Source of the DNA: Areca catechu
Lineage: Eukaryota > Streptophyta > Magnoliopsida > Arecales > Arecaceae
Assembly: GCA_021397845.1 (NCBI GenBank)
Contig: JAHSVC010000040.1
Span: 716,001 to 780,000, forward strand
Reading direction: 5' to 3'
DNA: 64,000 bases
Both the position numbers and the translations under genes were made by a program. Of the stretch, positions 1 through 10,779 are shown piece by piece (within the stretch, counting starts at the first letter, position 1; each line of letters opens with the position of its first letter). The notes beneath the pieces are model-generated. The model ran no database searches. It was not told the origin of the DNA and saw only the letters and a program-made list of their open reading frames with translations.

Positions 1-812
1 CTAAGGAATCTCTTGGTTTTTCACTCTTTTTGGCTTAGGATTGATTGAAAGCTTTGTACTTTTTCTCTCTTCTTTTTCACTTTGTCTCCTTGTCTTTTTA
101 GAAGTTAGGTGGAGGTTAAATACTTCATTCAAGCTGAATCAACTCCACAAGACCGTTAGAATCAAAAATATGGCCATTTATGGCCATTAGAAATCAAGTC
201 AAAAGTTGAGAAAAACTAGCCATTATGCCATGAGTCGACCTCATGAGTCGACCTCTGGGTTAAGTGTCGACCTCATGAGTCGACCTCCAGTTTATCTTAG
301 GTAAAAATCCAGAAAATCATAGTTTTGCCCAGTTTGAATTCTCAGGCTATGAGTCGACCTCTGGTGTCGACCTCTGGACAGGTGTCGACCTCAGGTGGTG
401 ACCTTTGAAGTGTGCCACTGAAATTTTGCCATGCCGGCATTGCTGAACTTTTCTTTTCTTCATGAGTCGACCTCTGGTGGTCGACCTTTGGCAAGGTGTC
501 GACCTCTGGTGGTCGACCTTTGATCTGAAATTTTCTGAAACTCTGGAGAGGTGCGTGCCATGCTTGAGTTTCTCTAAGCCTTTGTTTCTTTTGTCAATTA
601 CTTGTTAATAAGAAGGTCCAATATGAGAAATTTGATCTTGTTTAAGGTAGAAGAGCTCTTTCCCAAATCAAGCAAGCTTAGTTTCATCATTGTACTATTG
701 ATACTCTTTTTGAATAACCTATGGCCTGAAACTTTATCTCGAAATGAAACATTAGTCCAAACATATACTCAACCTTTTGTTAATCATCAAAACTAAGGAG
801 CCAAAGCCAACA
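1..812 (-). mobile_element. Antisense LTR fragment of a Sirevirus-like copia element
   Basis: The right-hand end reads CCAACA, the reverse complement of the TGTTGG/TGTTGAC start of the LTRs of elements A, B and C. The interior (about 235-515) carries clustered GAGTCGACCTC units, the antisense form of the GAGTCGACTC-like motifs repeated in those LTRs, in a similar position next to an ACTAGCCATT stretch. No purine tract lies to the right of position 812; instead copia RNase H sequence of element A starts. The fragment is therefore probably the upstream LTR of a minus-strand element that sits mostly outside the window and inserted into element A. The left boundary and the target duplication cannot be seen. 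Confidence 0.55.
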
Positions 813-837
813 AAGATATCAGTTGAGCCTAAGGAAT

Positions 838-1391
838 CACATTTATTATACTTAGATATTTATCTGGCACTATTGATATTGGATTATGATACTCTAAGAA
901 CTCAGCTATAGATTTGATTGCATATTTTGATGCTAATTTTACCTGATTTTATTGGCTATAAATTAGATAAAAAAAGCACATCTAAAACTTGTCAATTTCT
1001 TGGAGTTAATTTAATCTCATAGTTTAGCAAGAAACAAAATTCAGTTGCATTATCTACAGCTGAAGCTGAATATATTGCAGCTAAAAGTTGTTGTGCTCAA
1101 ATCTTATGGATTAAACAACTCGAGAACTTTGGTATTAAATTAACTAAGACACCAATTAGATATGATAACATAAGTACAATTAACTTAACTAAAAATCCTG
1201 TATAATACTCAAGAAGTAAGCATATAGAAATTAGACATCATTTTATTAGAGACCATGTTCAAAACAATGATGTTATGCTTGAATTTGTTTGTACTGAAAT
1301 GCAATTAGCTGATATACTGACTAAGCCACTTAATGAAGATAGGTTCAGTATGATTAGAAGAGAATTAGGGATCAATAATCCTTTTGATTAG
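838..1391 (+). pseudogene. Copia RNase H, C-terminal end of Pol (element A)
   Basis: Translation across frames gives the typical copia Pol tail: a YLSGT-like segment, then the TCQFLG, SKKQNSVALSTAEAEYIA and CCAQILWIKQ blocks, the SKHIEIRHHFIRDH block and the terminal ADILTKPL segment, ending at a stop at 1389-1391. These belong to the RNase H domain that removes RNA from RNA/DNA hybrids during reverse transcription. The catalytic region is broken by in-frame stops (for example a TAG where Trp is normal in the SW(F/S)SKKQ block, and a TAA before the SRSKH block) and a frame disruption near 950. It is non-functional and truncated at the left by the nested LTR. Confidence 0.85.
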
Positions 1392-1534
1392 ACCTCATCA
1401 TTTCTAATGACCTTTGGAATTCTTTTGAAGATTTCTTGATCTAATATCTTTGAAACTCATGATCAATCATTATTGTCTTGTAAATCAACTTCCCTAATCT
1501 TATTTATGATTTTTTACTATTTTTCCTAATTTTT

Positions 1535-1590
1535 TTTGAAGTGTTGACACTTGGACTTAGCTCATGAGTCGACACTTGACCAGCGAGAAC
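1535..1590 (+). repeat. LTR-type GTCGAC motif cluster upstream of the third ORF (element A)
   Basis: GTGTTGACAC and GAGTCGACAC units occur here, 150-200 bases after the pol stop and about 240 bases before the third ORF start. The same motif type is repeated in the LTR of this element (5190-5560). Comparable clusters lie at the same place in elements B and C. A promoter or recombination role is only inference. Confidence 0.5.
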
Positions 1591-1825
1591 TGGTGAACAA
1601 ATAGGAAAAATGATCTATTTTTTCTCATTTTTCCTCCCATCTTCCTTGAGCCGACACATCCTCTCACTGTTTCCTCACTTTTGTTAGTTTCCATTTAGTG
1701 TTCAAACAATTCCTTTTTGATTTTGAGCCCTCTTTCCCTCTCTTTTCACTATTCTTCATGATTTCATCGTGACTCCTTTGCCCCCTTTCACCTTCCATTT
1801 TTATATTCTTCTATTCTCTTGGACC

Positions 1826-3745
1826 ATGGGACCTAGGAAGCAGCTGGTAAGGAGGCCACGTTCAGTATCTCGGGGTGCGGAGCACCGCATGAAGACCAAA
1901 CATGATGATTAGCCTGTGGAGGCAGCAGCATAGCCTGAGATTCCAACACGATCACTGCCAGTCCATAGGGTAGACCACTTGGCCTCCAAGGCCATTATTG
2001 GGGAACAGAGAGTGGACTTCGAGTTCGTCGACCACCAGCACTTTAGGATTGGTAATTGGCTGAGAGATGCTGGACTTGCACAGTTTTGTTCCCTCCGAGA
2101 TAGGTTTTATCCAGCATTGATGAGGGAGTTATTTGGGACTCTGGCCCGAGGCGCTGATGGATGGATCCTAAAGGTGAGAGGCATTTCTATTCCATTATTA
2201 GTAGAGATACTAAGCCAGGTCTGGGAGATCCTGATGAGGAGGACAGTTGCAAACTCTATAATAGACCAAATCAGTGGGTTCAGGTGTATTCTAGAGAGAG
2301 ATGATCTTGGAGAGGGAGCTATAGTTGTTGCTTCATAGCTATCAGCAGAGATGAGGCTCTTACACCATATTATCACCACAATTCTTTTATCAAAGACTAG
2401 ACGATTCGATTTCATCACAGAGAAAGAGCTTCTAGTTATAGTTGCTTTGATCTAGAGGATGTCTATCTGTCTGCTGGTATTGATGATATATCAGATGACA
2501 GAGGTGGTGACCAGTAGGCAACTTTGCTTACCATATGGGATGGGTCTTACGATATTGTTTAGAGCATATGGAGTCAACCCTGATGATGAGCCATACAGAC
2601 AGCTACTCCATACTGATGTATATGATAAGAAATCATTGTATCGTATGGGTTATCGTAGGTACTGAGGTCAGTGGAGATGGAGAGTCTCCAGAGAACCTGA
2701 CTTAGATTAAGATGATGATGCAGCTAAGGAGGAGGATACACCAAAACATGAGGCTGGGTCATTTGAGCTATCATGAGCTACACTATAGTTACAGCCTGAG
2801 CCATCTATATCAGCACATGCTGAGGTGCCACCTCCTGGAGATACTTCTGATGATAGGATCACTCGCTTGGAGATAGAGACGTAGACTTTGAGGTAGCGAG
2901 TGGATCTGATTCATATGGAGATGAGATCAGGATTTGATGAGATGAGGGAAGGATTTATTGCTAACATGGGTGCCTTATAGAGATTGATTTCTAGCAGGCC
3001 ACAATCCCCTCCAATGTTAGATTCTCCACCTACTCCACTAGCACCACCTGCTCCACCTATAGATATGAGATGGGAGACGGTCAAGGTGACTCATCCGTGG
3101 ACTTTGATGTTGCTGACTTTATGGCAAATCCTGAGCTAGACACTAGAGCTGACCAGGATGTAGAGCCTACAACTGATGAGACGAGGTCATCTAAGGCTGC
3201 TCCTACTCCATCCAGTCCAGCTCTTCAAACTCTTATCCTTCCTAGCACTTTTGTCATTCCAGATCATTTTGATCCTATAGTATCCACACCTATTCTTTAT
3301 TCTGATCCATCAGATACTTTTGTTGATTTACCTACACCTTCCATTAGGTACCCCCCACTTTTTTGATAGGACACTAGTTATTCCTTCTATGTCTATACCT
3401 AGTTCTTCTCTATCCAGGGAGCTAGGATTTTTCACTCCTGGATTTTACATTTTTTTATCCGGTCCTATTTTTGATAGTACTCCACCTATTACTGATACTA
3501 ATTTCATTGATCCTAACCCTGTTCTATTTCCTAACCCTGCTCCTGACATTGCTTCTTCTTCAGCCCAAGCCAGAGGGAGAGCATGACCTAGAAGCAGAAG
3601 CCAAGGATGTGGTGTTCTTCCTAGAGCCGTCCGTACTAGACTTACTGATCTCCGATCGATGTGGCCATGACCCCGTCCCTCTAAGATTACAGGACCTATT
3701 TTGTTAGAGATTGGGTCTTCCTCTAATTAGGACAGCACTCCTTAG
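1826..3745 (+). pseudogene. Third ORF of copia element A (plant-transposon-protein-like)
   Basis: The ATG at 1826 starts a basic N-terminus (MGPRKQLVRRPR) matching MAPRLAVAKKPR at the start of the element C copy. A central segment (about 2000-2690) aligns with copies in B and C through RIGNWLRDAGLAQFC, the FYP.LMRELFGTL block, MRLLHHIIT, RRFDFITEKEL and a final MGYRRY block. Its organisation recalls the plant 'putative plant transposon protein' domain (Pfam Transposase_32 type); this is recognition from memory, not a search. A Pro/Ser/Thr-rich segment follows, then a basic tail with RAVRTRLTDLR, shared with C. Several stops and frameshifts (for example at 1907, 2336 and 2663) break it. No transmembrane segment was obvious, so a classical env-like role is not supported. 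Confidence 0.6.
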
Positions 3746-3780
3746 GATTGGTCAGTATATCAGTTGATATCATTTTAGTT

Positions 3781-3851
3781 AGATGTATGTGTTAGTTATG
3801 TTTCAGTTAGATGTATGTGTTACTTATGTTTCAGTTAGATGTATGTGTGTA
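3781..3851 (+). repeat. 28-bp tandem repeat, 2.5 units
   Basis: Two 28-bp units (3781-3808 and 3809-3836, one base different) and a partial third begin with AGATGTATGTGT. They lie just after the third ORF, at the start of the element A 3' UTR. Part of the unit (GTTATGTTTCAGT) is also found at the matching place in element B near 29275. Confidence 0.85.
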
Positions 3852-4320
3852 TCAAACTATGTATCAAATTTTGTATCAAATTTTAAATATTATGAATCAA
3901 TGTTTGGAATTACATATATATGATGACTTTTTTAGCATTTTTTCTTATGTACTTCTATACTCTTCTTATTATATTGCTTTTCATTTTATCTCCACTTTCT
4001 ACTTTTCACCTTTTTTTTACGATGACAAAAATGGAGAGAAATAAAGGTAATGGTAATGAAAAAATGAAAAAAGAATATTGGTAGCAAATGACACAATGTT
4101 TAATGTTTTATGGTATCAAAATAATAAATAAAGGGCGAGAATAAATGGTATAAGTAACTAAAGGGAGAGACAAGAAAGCAATAAGTAATAATTAAGAGAG
4201 AAGAATGGTTATGGGGGAGAAAAGTACTAAAGAAAGAAATTCTTTAAAAATTTTGAAATTTCTAAACTTTTTGAATCCTTTTAAAAATAAAAAATATTTT
4301 TAGATCATATATTGAGGGGA
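3852..4320 (+). other. Element A 3' UTR without recognisable gene
   Basis: A+T-rich sequence with a purine-rich stretch (about 4030-4260, many GAGAGA/AAAG runs). Short open frames here have no recognisable similarity or coding character. The repeat array described next begins at about 4321. Confidence 0.5.
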
Positions 4321-4875
4321 AGCTTCAGTTTTATGCTCTAATACTCCTTAAATTTATGATCTGATACTCTTTATTTTTATATATTCTCTGATACTCTTTA
4401 TTTCATGCTCTAATATTTTTGCTCGGATACTCTCTATCTTTATGTTATATTATTTACTCTGATATAAATTAATACTTTCATGCTGCTCTGATACTCTTTA
4501 TCTTTATACTGTATTATTTACTTTGATACTCTTAAAGATTTTGCTCCGATACTTCTCATGTTCAACCTGTTTTTGTTCTAATGCCTATCTTTCAAAACTA
4601 TTTTAGCTCTGGTACACTTTTAAACATCCTATACAAGTATATAGCTTTAATACATTTTAATTATAGCTCTGATATATATTATAACTCTGATACATTATAG
4701 TTATAGCTCTGATACATTAAAACTATATGAATTGAATTCTTTCTTATATATATAGCTTTGATACATTATAGATGAGTTTTTGCTCTTGATAATTATTACA
4801 ACTCAGCTCTGACACTTTTTGTCAATAGCTCTAATACCTATAGTCAAATGCTATTGCTTTGATACTTATTACAAA
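4321..4875 (+). repeat. Array of GCTCTGATAC motifs (tRNA-iMet 3'-end-like, anti-PBS) in element A
   Basis: About 20 spaced copies of a motif close to ATAGCTCTGATACATT. The 10-mer GCTCTGATAC is exact at 4485-4494 and 4706-4715, and many copies differ by one base (GCTCTAATAC at 4335-4344, and GCTCGGATAC, GCTCCGATAC, GCTCTGGTAC, GCTTTGATAC, GCTCTGACAC elsewhere). GCTCTGATACCA is the 3' end of plant initiator-Met tRNA and the reverse complement of the copia PBS TGGTATCAGAGC. The array ends about 50 bases before the polypurine tract. Copies are irregularly spaced (roughly 15-45 bases), so this is not a simple satellite. Confidence 0.8.
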
Positions 4876-4922
4876 TCTTTTAAGCTTACAATGTATATAT
4901 ACTTAAAGAATTTATCATCATC

Positions 4923-4936
4923 AAAAAGGAAGAGAT
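4923..4936 (+). other. Polypurine tract of element A
   Basis: AAAAAGGAAGAGAT lies directly 5' of the LTR start TGTTGACTC. This is the usual plus-strand primer site for reverse transcription. Elements B and C carry closely related tracts at the same place. Confidence 0.85.
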
Positions 4937-6409
4937 TGTTGACTCTATCTTAATTTTAATGAATAACAAAATACTTAAGTATATTTGAGTACTAACTATG
5001 TGTTAAAAGTATGTTTATCAGAACAAAGTATTTATCAAAGTTGAAATGTGTTGAAGAGATCAAAATGCTTGTCATCTTATTGAAGAAGTCACTTATGTTG
5101 ATGGAATTTCAAGTTATATGGACTTTGGCACATAAGAATGACTTTGAAGGACTCAATTTTTGAATTTGGATAAGTTTCAGCCAAGTATTGACTCATGAAG
5201 ATTAAGTGTTGACTCACAGAATCTTGAGCTGATATACAAAAATATTTCAGTTGGCATACTGAAGTGTCGATTCATAGAAGCCAAGTGTCAACTCATGTGT
5301 CGACTCATGCTCAACCAAGTGTCAACTCAAGGCCTGACACCAAAATGATATAGAACTTATTGATTTCAAGTTTTTGCTCAAGTGTCAACTCTTAAAGATA
5401 AAGTACCAACTCAAGTGTCGACTCACCAAAAGAAGTGTCGACGCACCAGAGGACTCTAAAGACCTTCAGAAAACTTTTTTGACCTGGTATCGACTCAAGG
5501 GTCGACACATGAGTCGACTCAAGTGTCGACACATGAATCGACTCATGACCTAAAATGTCGATACCTACAGGTCTGAATGAACAGTAACGGCTAGTTTTTT
5601 GAAGCACAAAACTTCTCCAAATTAAACGGCTATTTTCTTCTCTCTAACGATCATAAACAATCATTTAAGGCTTGAAAATATATTTAAAGTCCACCAAATA
5701 CAAGGGGAAAGACATTAATTGCAAATCATTCAAATATTCATTAAGTATTCTTACTTTTGAGTGGAGTTGAGCATTCAAGCATTCAAGAGCATTTAAGAAG
5801 CATTCAAGTCCAATTCTCAAGCATTGATTGAGGCTTCAACAACTTCAAGACAAGCTTCTCAACAACAATCAAAGAGCTTCATTGAGTTTATTTGCTTTTT
5901 GAGAAAGCTTATTGTATTCTTTCATTATACTTGAATGTTTTTGTTGTTTCTAGTTTCAAGTGAATTGAAACTAGTGTTTAGGTTGTTGGTGAGCCTTGTT
6001 TGAAAACCAACTAGGTTGTTGGTGAGCCATGTATGAAAACCAACTAGGTTATTGGTGAGCCTTATTTGAAAAACTAACTAGATTTTTGGTTAGCCTTATG
6101 AAGATCAAGGGATTTTGATTAGTGAGCTCAGGAAAACTAATCTGCTATAATCAAGATTGGATTACAGTAAAATATCCAAGTAGACCTTGGGGACTGGATG
6201 TAGGTACTTGGAGTGCACCGAACCACTATAAATTCTTGTGTTTGTGATTACTTATCTTTCTCTTCTTGTATTTACTTATTACTTCTACTGCATACTTTTG
6301 TTAAGCACACAAACACTTTGCAAACACACTAGCACTTGTCTTTAATCTTCACAAAAATTTTTTAAAACCCAATTCATCCCCTCTCTAGGGTTGCTTTAGC
6401 TGGGCAACA
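4937..6409 (+). mobile_element. 3' LTR of copia element A (1473 bp)
   Basis: Starts TGTTGACTC immediately after the polypurine tract and ends TGGGCAACA, the same termini as the LTRs of B and C. The middle (about 5190-5560) holds many GTGTCGACTCA / GAGTCGACTC units, some fully palindromic. A possible TATA element (ATATATTTAAAG, about 5679) is followed by repeated GTTGGTGAGCC units (about 5985-6100) in the presumed R/U5 part. The 5' partner LTR is outside the window, so divergence cannot be judged. Confidence 0.85.
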
Positions 6410-6639
6410 AACTTGTTTGCTAATAAAAACTTAACCTAATTAAAATACTCTTCTCTGTCGTCTCTAACTTTAGGACTCCTTAGATTTTTATCTTTAGACT
6501 TCCTCTCTCTCTTTCTTCCTTTCTCTTCTTCCCTTCTAAAAAAATTTAAAATTATAACTTGGAAAAGGGTGTCTGGTTGACTAGTTAGAATAGATTTAAA
6601 TCCTATCCTTGACCAAGAAGACTTGACCATGGAAGAATT

Positions 6640-8120
6640 AGGATATCCCCTTAGCTTGAGAGACTACTACTAAGCGATTGGATCTGTCCAACCATCGTGC
6701 ATTTGACTACCCCAAACTAATGCTACCAATTTCGAGATCAAGCCTCAAATTATCAATATACTCTTTAAATTCATCAAAATTGAGGATATCTATATTTTCA
6801 TTAAAGAATTTGAAGAAGTGTGTGATACTGTGAGAATACATAAACTTTCAAAAGAAGCTATTAAACTTAGGCTAATTAATTTCATCCTCAAAAAAATGCC
6901 AAGAAATGACTATATAGTTTACCTACCCAATCAATCACAACATGGGAGGGCTTTGTGAAAATATTCTTGAGAAGGTTTTTCCCACACCATAAAACAACCA
7001 AGTTAAGAAATGAGATCACTTAATTTTATCAATTAGGGGGATAGCCTTTTGGAAATGCTTAGATTAATTCAAGAACCTTCTAAGCCAGTGTCCACACCAT
7101 GGTATGGAGACTTGGAGACTATAGCAAACCTTATTTAAATCCAAATTCTATAACCATGCTCGAGTCAATGTGTCAGGATAATTTTATGCAAAAACCACCC
7201 AATGAAGCCTGGCAATTTCTAGAGAATTTAGAAAAAAGAGCCTATAATAGAAGGAAACTAGGGAATCTTAAAATACACCATTAAGAGGTGGTATGCACCA
7301 AATCTCTTGATCCATAGTCGAAGAAGCTAAGATGGCATCCTTGATTTGTAGGAAGAGCAAGTCTTAGAACTCAAGGGACAAGCCCCTATAAATCAAGTGA
7401 ACCAAGTATCCACACTCGTATATAATGGATGCAATGATCGAGGACATGTAATAGAAGAGTGTCTCCACTTCATGACCCAAACTAAAAATGGTTATGCATA
7501 GGTAAATGCAACCTATTAAAGAACAACCAATAATCCCTATGCACCAACCTATAACCCAGGGTGAAAAAACCATCCAAACTTTTCCTGGTCACAAGGTCCT
7601 AATGCTAGTGGTCCTAACTTCAACCAATCTAACCCAAGGCTCAATCCTATAGGAAACAACCCACTAGTTAATGATAATGAAAGAAAATTCAGTTTTCTAG
7701 AGAAAGCCATAGAAACTCTTGCCAAATTCCAAGTTGACACCTACTCTAACCTGAATAACTTTATGCAGAACACAGGTCAATAGTTATACTCTAATACCCA
7801 GGCTATAACTCGTTTGGAGATGCAAGTAGGTCAATTAACCATAAATATCAATGAGAGGGAACGAGGTAAACTACCAAGTTAGCCCGAGGCTAGCCCTAGA
7901 AATCTAGATACTCAAGGATCAAAATAAGGAATCCAAATTAACCAATTAAATGCCATTCATACATTGAAATCTGGGAGACAAATAAATAACCAGGTGGGTG
8001 TGTCTGAAGAGGAAAAATTAAATGTCCCACTCTCTGAAAAACTAATTAAGCAGGGTTAGCCTGAAACACCTAAGGCATCAGAACCTAATGTAACACCCAA
8101 CCCACCAGCTAAGCCCTTGC
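6640..8120 (+). pseudogene. Athila-type gag (broken)
   Basis: Fragments in changing frames resemble Athila gag: a FEIKPQIIN block, a segment matching (F)EEVCDTVRIHKLSKEAIKL, an ANEAWQFLENL-like block (about 7200), then a linker and the coiled segment LEKAIETLAKF with QAITRLEMQVGQL (about 7685-7840). This last part is the conserved end of Athila gag. Gag forms the particle that packages element RNA. Numerous stops (many TAG in place of Trp or Gln) interrupt it, and no complete zinc knuckle survives; a remnant CNDRGHVIEEC occurs near 7430. Confidence 0.7.
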
Positions 8121-8394
8121 TTGAATCTAATGAACCAAAGATTAGGGTTGTAGCACTATTCCCAATAGACTTAAGCCCAACCAAAATTCAATCCAATTAG
8201 ATAAGATTTTAGCGGTCTTTAAGTAAGTTAAAGTGAACATCCCTTTATTGGACATGATCCAATAGTTCCTGACTTATGCTAAATTTTTTAAGGACTTGTG
8301 TACCAAGAAGAAGACCACTAATATATCCAAGAGAGCCTTTCTAGCAGCTAGTGTGAGCTCTTACCTATCAAACCATATGCCAATGAAATACAAA

Positions 8395-8770
8395 GTCTAG
8401 GATCACCCACAATTTCATGCATTGTAGGGAGCATCCTCATCAATAGCACTCTATTAGACATAGGGGCAAATATCAATATATTTTCATATTCAGTACACAA
8501 GCAATTAGGGTTGGGAGAACTAAAGCCTATGGGAATGATCCTATAACTAGTAGATCAATCTTTGAAAGTATCAAGGAGAATAGTAGAGGATGTGCTGATC
8601 AAAGTTAGTAACTTTATTTACTCGATAGATTTTATAATTCTAGAAACTGAATCAATAACAAACCCGAAGAGTCACATCCTAGTTATATTAGGTAGACCAT
8701 TTTTGGCCACAACTAATGCCCAAATCAATTACTGAAATGGGCTAATAAAACTTTTTTTTAGAAATATGTC
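8395..8770 (+). pseudogene. Athila-type aspartic protease (broken)
   Basis: Translation gives SILINSTLLDIGANINIFSY, LGLGELKPMGM, a VEDVLIKV block and ILGRPFLATTNA, the standard run of the Athila retropepsin. The catalytic triplet is DIG here, where DLG/DSG is usual, so the Asp itself is kept. The domain would process Gag-Pol. It is separated from gag by frame changes and cannot be made as part of an intact polyprotein. Confidence 0.7.
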
Positions 8771-9169
8771 AATCGATTTGAATATTTTTAATCTCACCAA
8801 TACACATCAAACGAGTGACTTGAATTATGTTTAGGATACTATCTATAATCCGATTGACCATAGCGATGAAGAGCTTGACCTAGAACTCTGGATGAGCCAA
8901 GATGGGGAGGAAACTAATGAGGTTTCTATAATAATGAAAAATCAAAATGAAAACCTCTAATTGAACCACTCGAGACAATGCCCGAACCATTGTCCAAACC
9001 ATTAGTGAAGGAAGCATCCAAATTAAAACTGAAACCACTTCCCAAGCACCTCAAATATACATATTAGGTCCTTCAAAAATCCTGCTGGTGATCATTTTAG
9101 CAGACCTAGACTCCACACAAGAGAAGAAATTATTAAATATCCTTAGAGAAATAGGGAAGTTTTAGGATG

Positions 9170-10560
9170 GATCATGACTGATATAAAGGGGATCAGCCCC
9201 TTGATTGTTCAACATAGGATTCACTTAGGAGAGGAAGCCAAGCCTATAAGAGATCCTCAAAGGAGGCTCAACCCAACCATGAAAGAAGTAGTGAAGAAAG
9301 AAATTATAAAACTTCTTGACAACAGTATAAGTTATCCTATTTCAGCTAGTTCTTAGGTATGTCATGTGCAAGTAGTATCCAAGAAGTCAGGAGTACTGTA
9401 ATCCAAAATGGTAACAATGAATTGGTCTCAACTAGAATTCAAACAGGATGGAGTTGCATTGACTATTGAAAGTTAAATGCAGCCACAAGGAAGGACCATT
9501 TTCCTTTGTCCTTTATAGACCAAATGCTAGAATGATTAGCTGGGCTTGACTTTTACTGCTTTCTGGAAGGATACTCTGGTTACAATCAAATCACTATAGT
9601 CATGAATATCAAGAGAAGATGACATTCACCTGTCCATATGAAACCTTCACCTATAGATGTATGCCTTTTGACTTTTGCAATGCACCATCCACTTTTCAAA
9701 GGTGCATGATTTTTTCTCTGACATGGTTAAACTATTCCTTGAGATTTTCATGAATGACTTTTTATTTTTAGGTCTACCTTTTCTAAATGCTTATATCATC
9801 TTAGACTGGTCCTGGAAAGATATAAGGAAAAGCATTTATGCTAAATTGGAAAAAGTATCAATTTATGATAAGGAAGGCATAGTCCTTGGTCACGTGATTT
9901 CAAAGAAGGATATATAAGTTAATAAAGCCAAGATAAATCTGATTGCAAATCTCCCTTCACCTAAATCAGTCAAAGAAATTAGATCATTTCTTGGATATGC
10001 TGGATTTTACAGAAGATTTATCAAAAATTTTAGCAAAGTGGCTCGACCATTAACTAACCTTTTAGCCAAGGAAGTCAAATTTGACTTTACATCTAAATGA
10101 CTGGAGTCCTTTGAATATTTAAAGAAAGAATTAATTTCAATCCCAATTATTTACCCACCTGTTTGGACATAACCTTTTGAGCTCATGTGTGACCATCTGA
10201 TCATGACATAAGAGCAGTCCTAGGTCAAAGAATTGATAAGTTACCTGGAGTAACCTACTATGCTAGTAGGACCTTAAATAATGCACAACTCAACTACTCA
10301 ACTACTGAAAAAGAATTTTTAGTTATGATATTTACATTAAAAGAATTTAGGTCTTATTTAGTAGGATCTCATGTAATATCTATACTACTCACTCTATCAT
10401 TAGGCATCTTCTTTTAAACAAGGATGCCAAGACATGCTTAATTAGATGGATACTACTCTTAAAAGAATTTAATCTAGAGATTAGAGATGAAAAAAGGTAT
10501 TAAAAATGTAGTGGCTGATAATGTATCTAGGTTAGTGATCACACCCACTGAAAAATCACT
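9170..10560 (+). pseudogene. Gypsy reverse transcriptase and RNase H (Athila-type, broken)
   Basis: The start is recognisable as DIKGISPLIVQHRIHLGEEA, then RRLNPTMKEVVKKEIIKLLD, both typical of gypsy RT. The middle can be followed in fragments (CTIHFSKVHDF, FLEIFMNDF), and the region between it and the connection domain is scrambled around 9760-9860. The connection part (PSPKSVKEIRSFLGYAGFYR, IKNFSKVARPLTNLLAKE, about 9955-10080) is well preserved, followed by decayed RNase H to about 10560. The YxDD catalytic box is altered: the aligned text reads FMNDF. Non-functional. Confidence 0.75.
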
Positions 10561-10779
10561 TGTCAATGAGTCCTTTCCTAATGAACAATTTATCTCCATT
10601 ACCAAAGAATCATAGTATGATGACATAGTCAATTATTTGGCCATTAGTAAAATTTTGATGCACTAGAATACTCAGAACAAAAATTAATTTTTCTTCCAAG
10701 TAAAGTACTTTATTTGGGATGATCCATATTTATTTAAATAATGTCTTGACTTAATTATTAGAAGATGTATCCCAGATCA

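Larger units (their letters stand above)
813..6409 (+). mobile_element. Copia element A (Sirevirus-like), 3' part only
   Basis: This is the 3' part of a Ty1/copia element on the plus strand: end of reverse transcriptase/RNase H, a spacer, a third ORF, a repeat-rich 3' UTR, a polypurine tract and one complete 3' LTR. Its gag, protease, integrase and most of its reverse transcriptase lie left of the window, beyond the nested LTR at 1-812. Family identity with elements B and C rests on shared LTR termini, the purine tract, the third ORF and the repeat motif of the 3' UTR. The LTR ends directly against Athila-type sequence, so A probably inserted into that older element. Confidence 0.8.

Noticed and set aside
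602..796. 64-codon frame near the window start
   Set aside because: It lies at the end of an antisense LTR fragment and has no recognised similarity.
4321..4875. CRISPR-like spaced repeats
   Set aside because: Repeats are short, degenerate and irregularly spaced, in a plant retrotransposon UTR; no cas genes.
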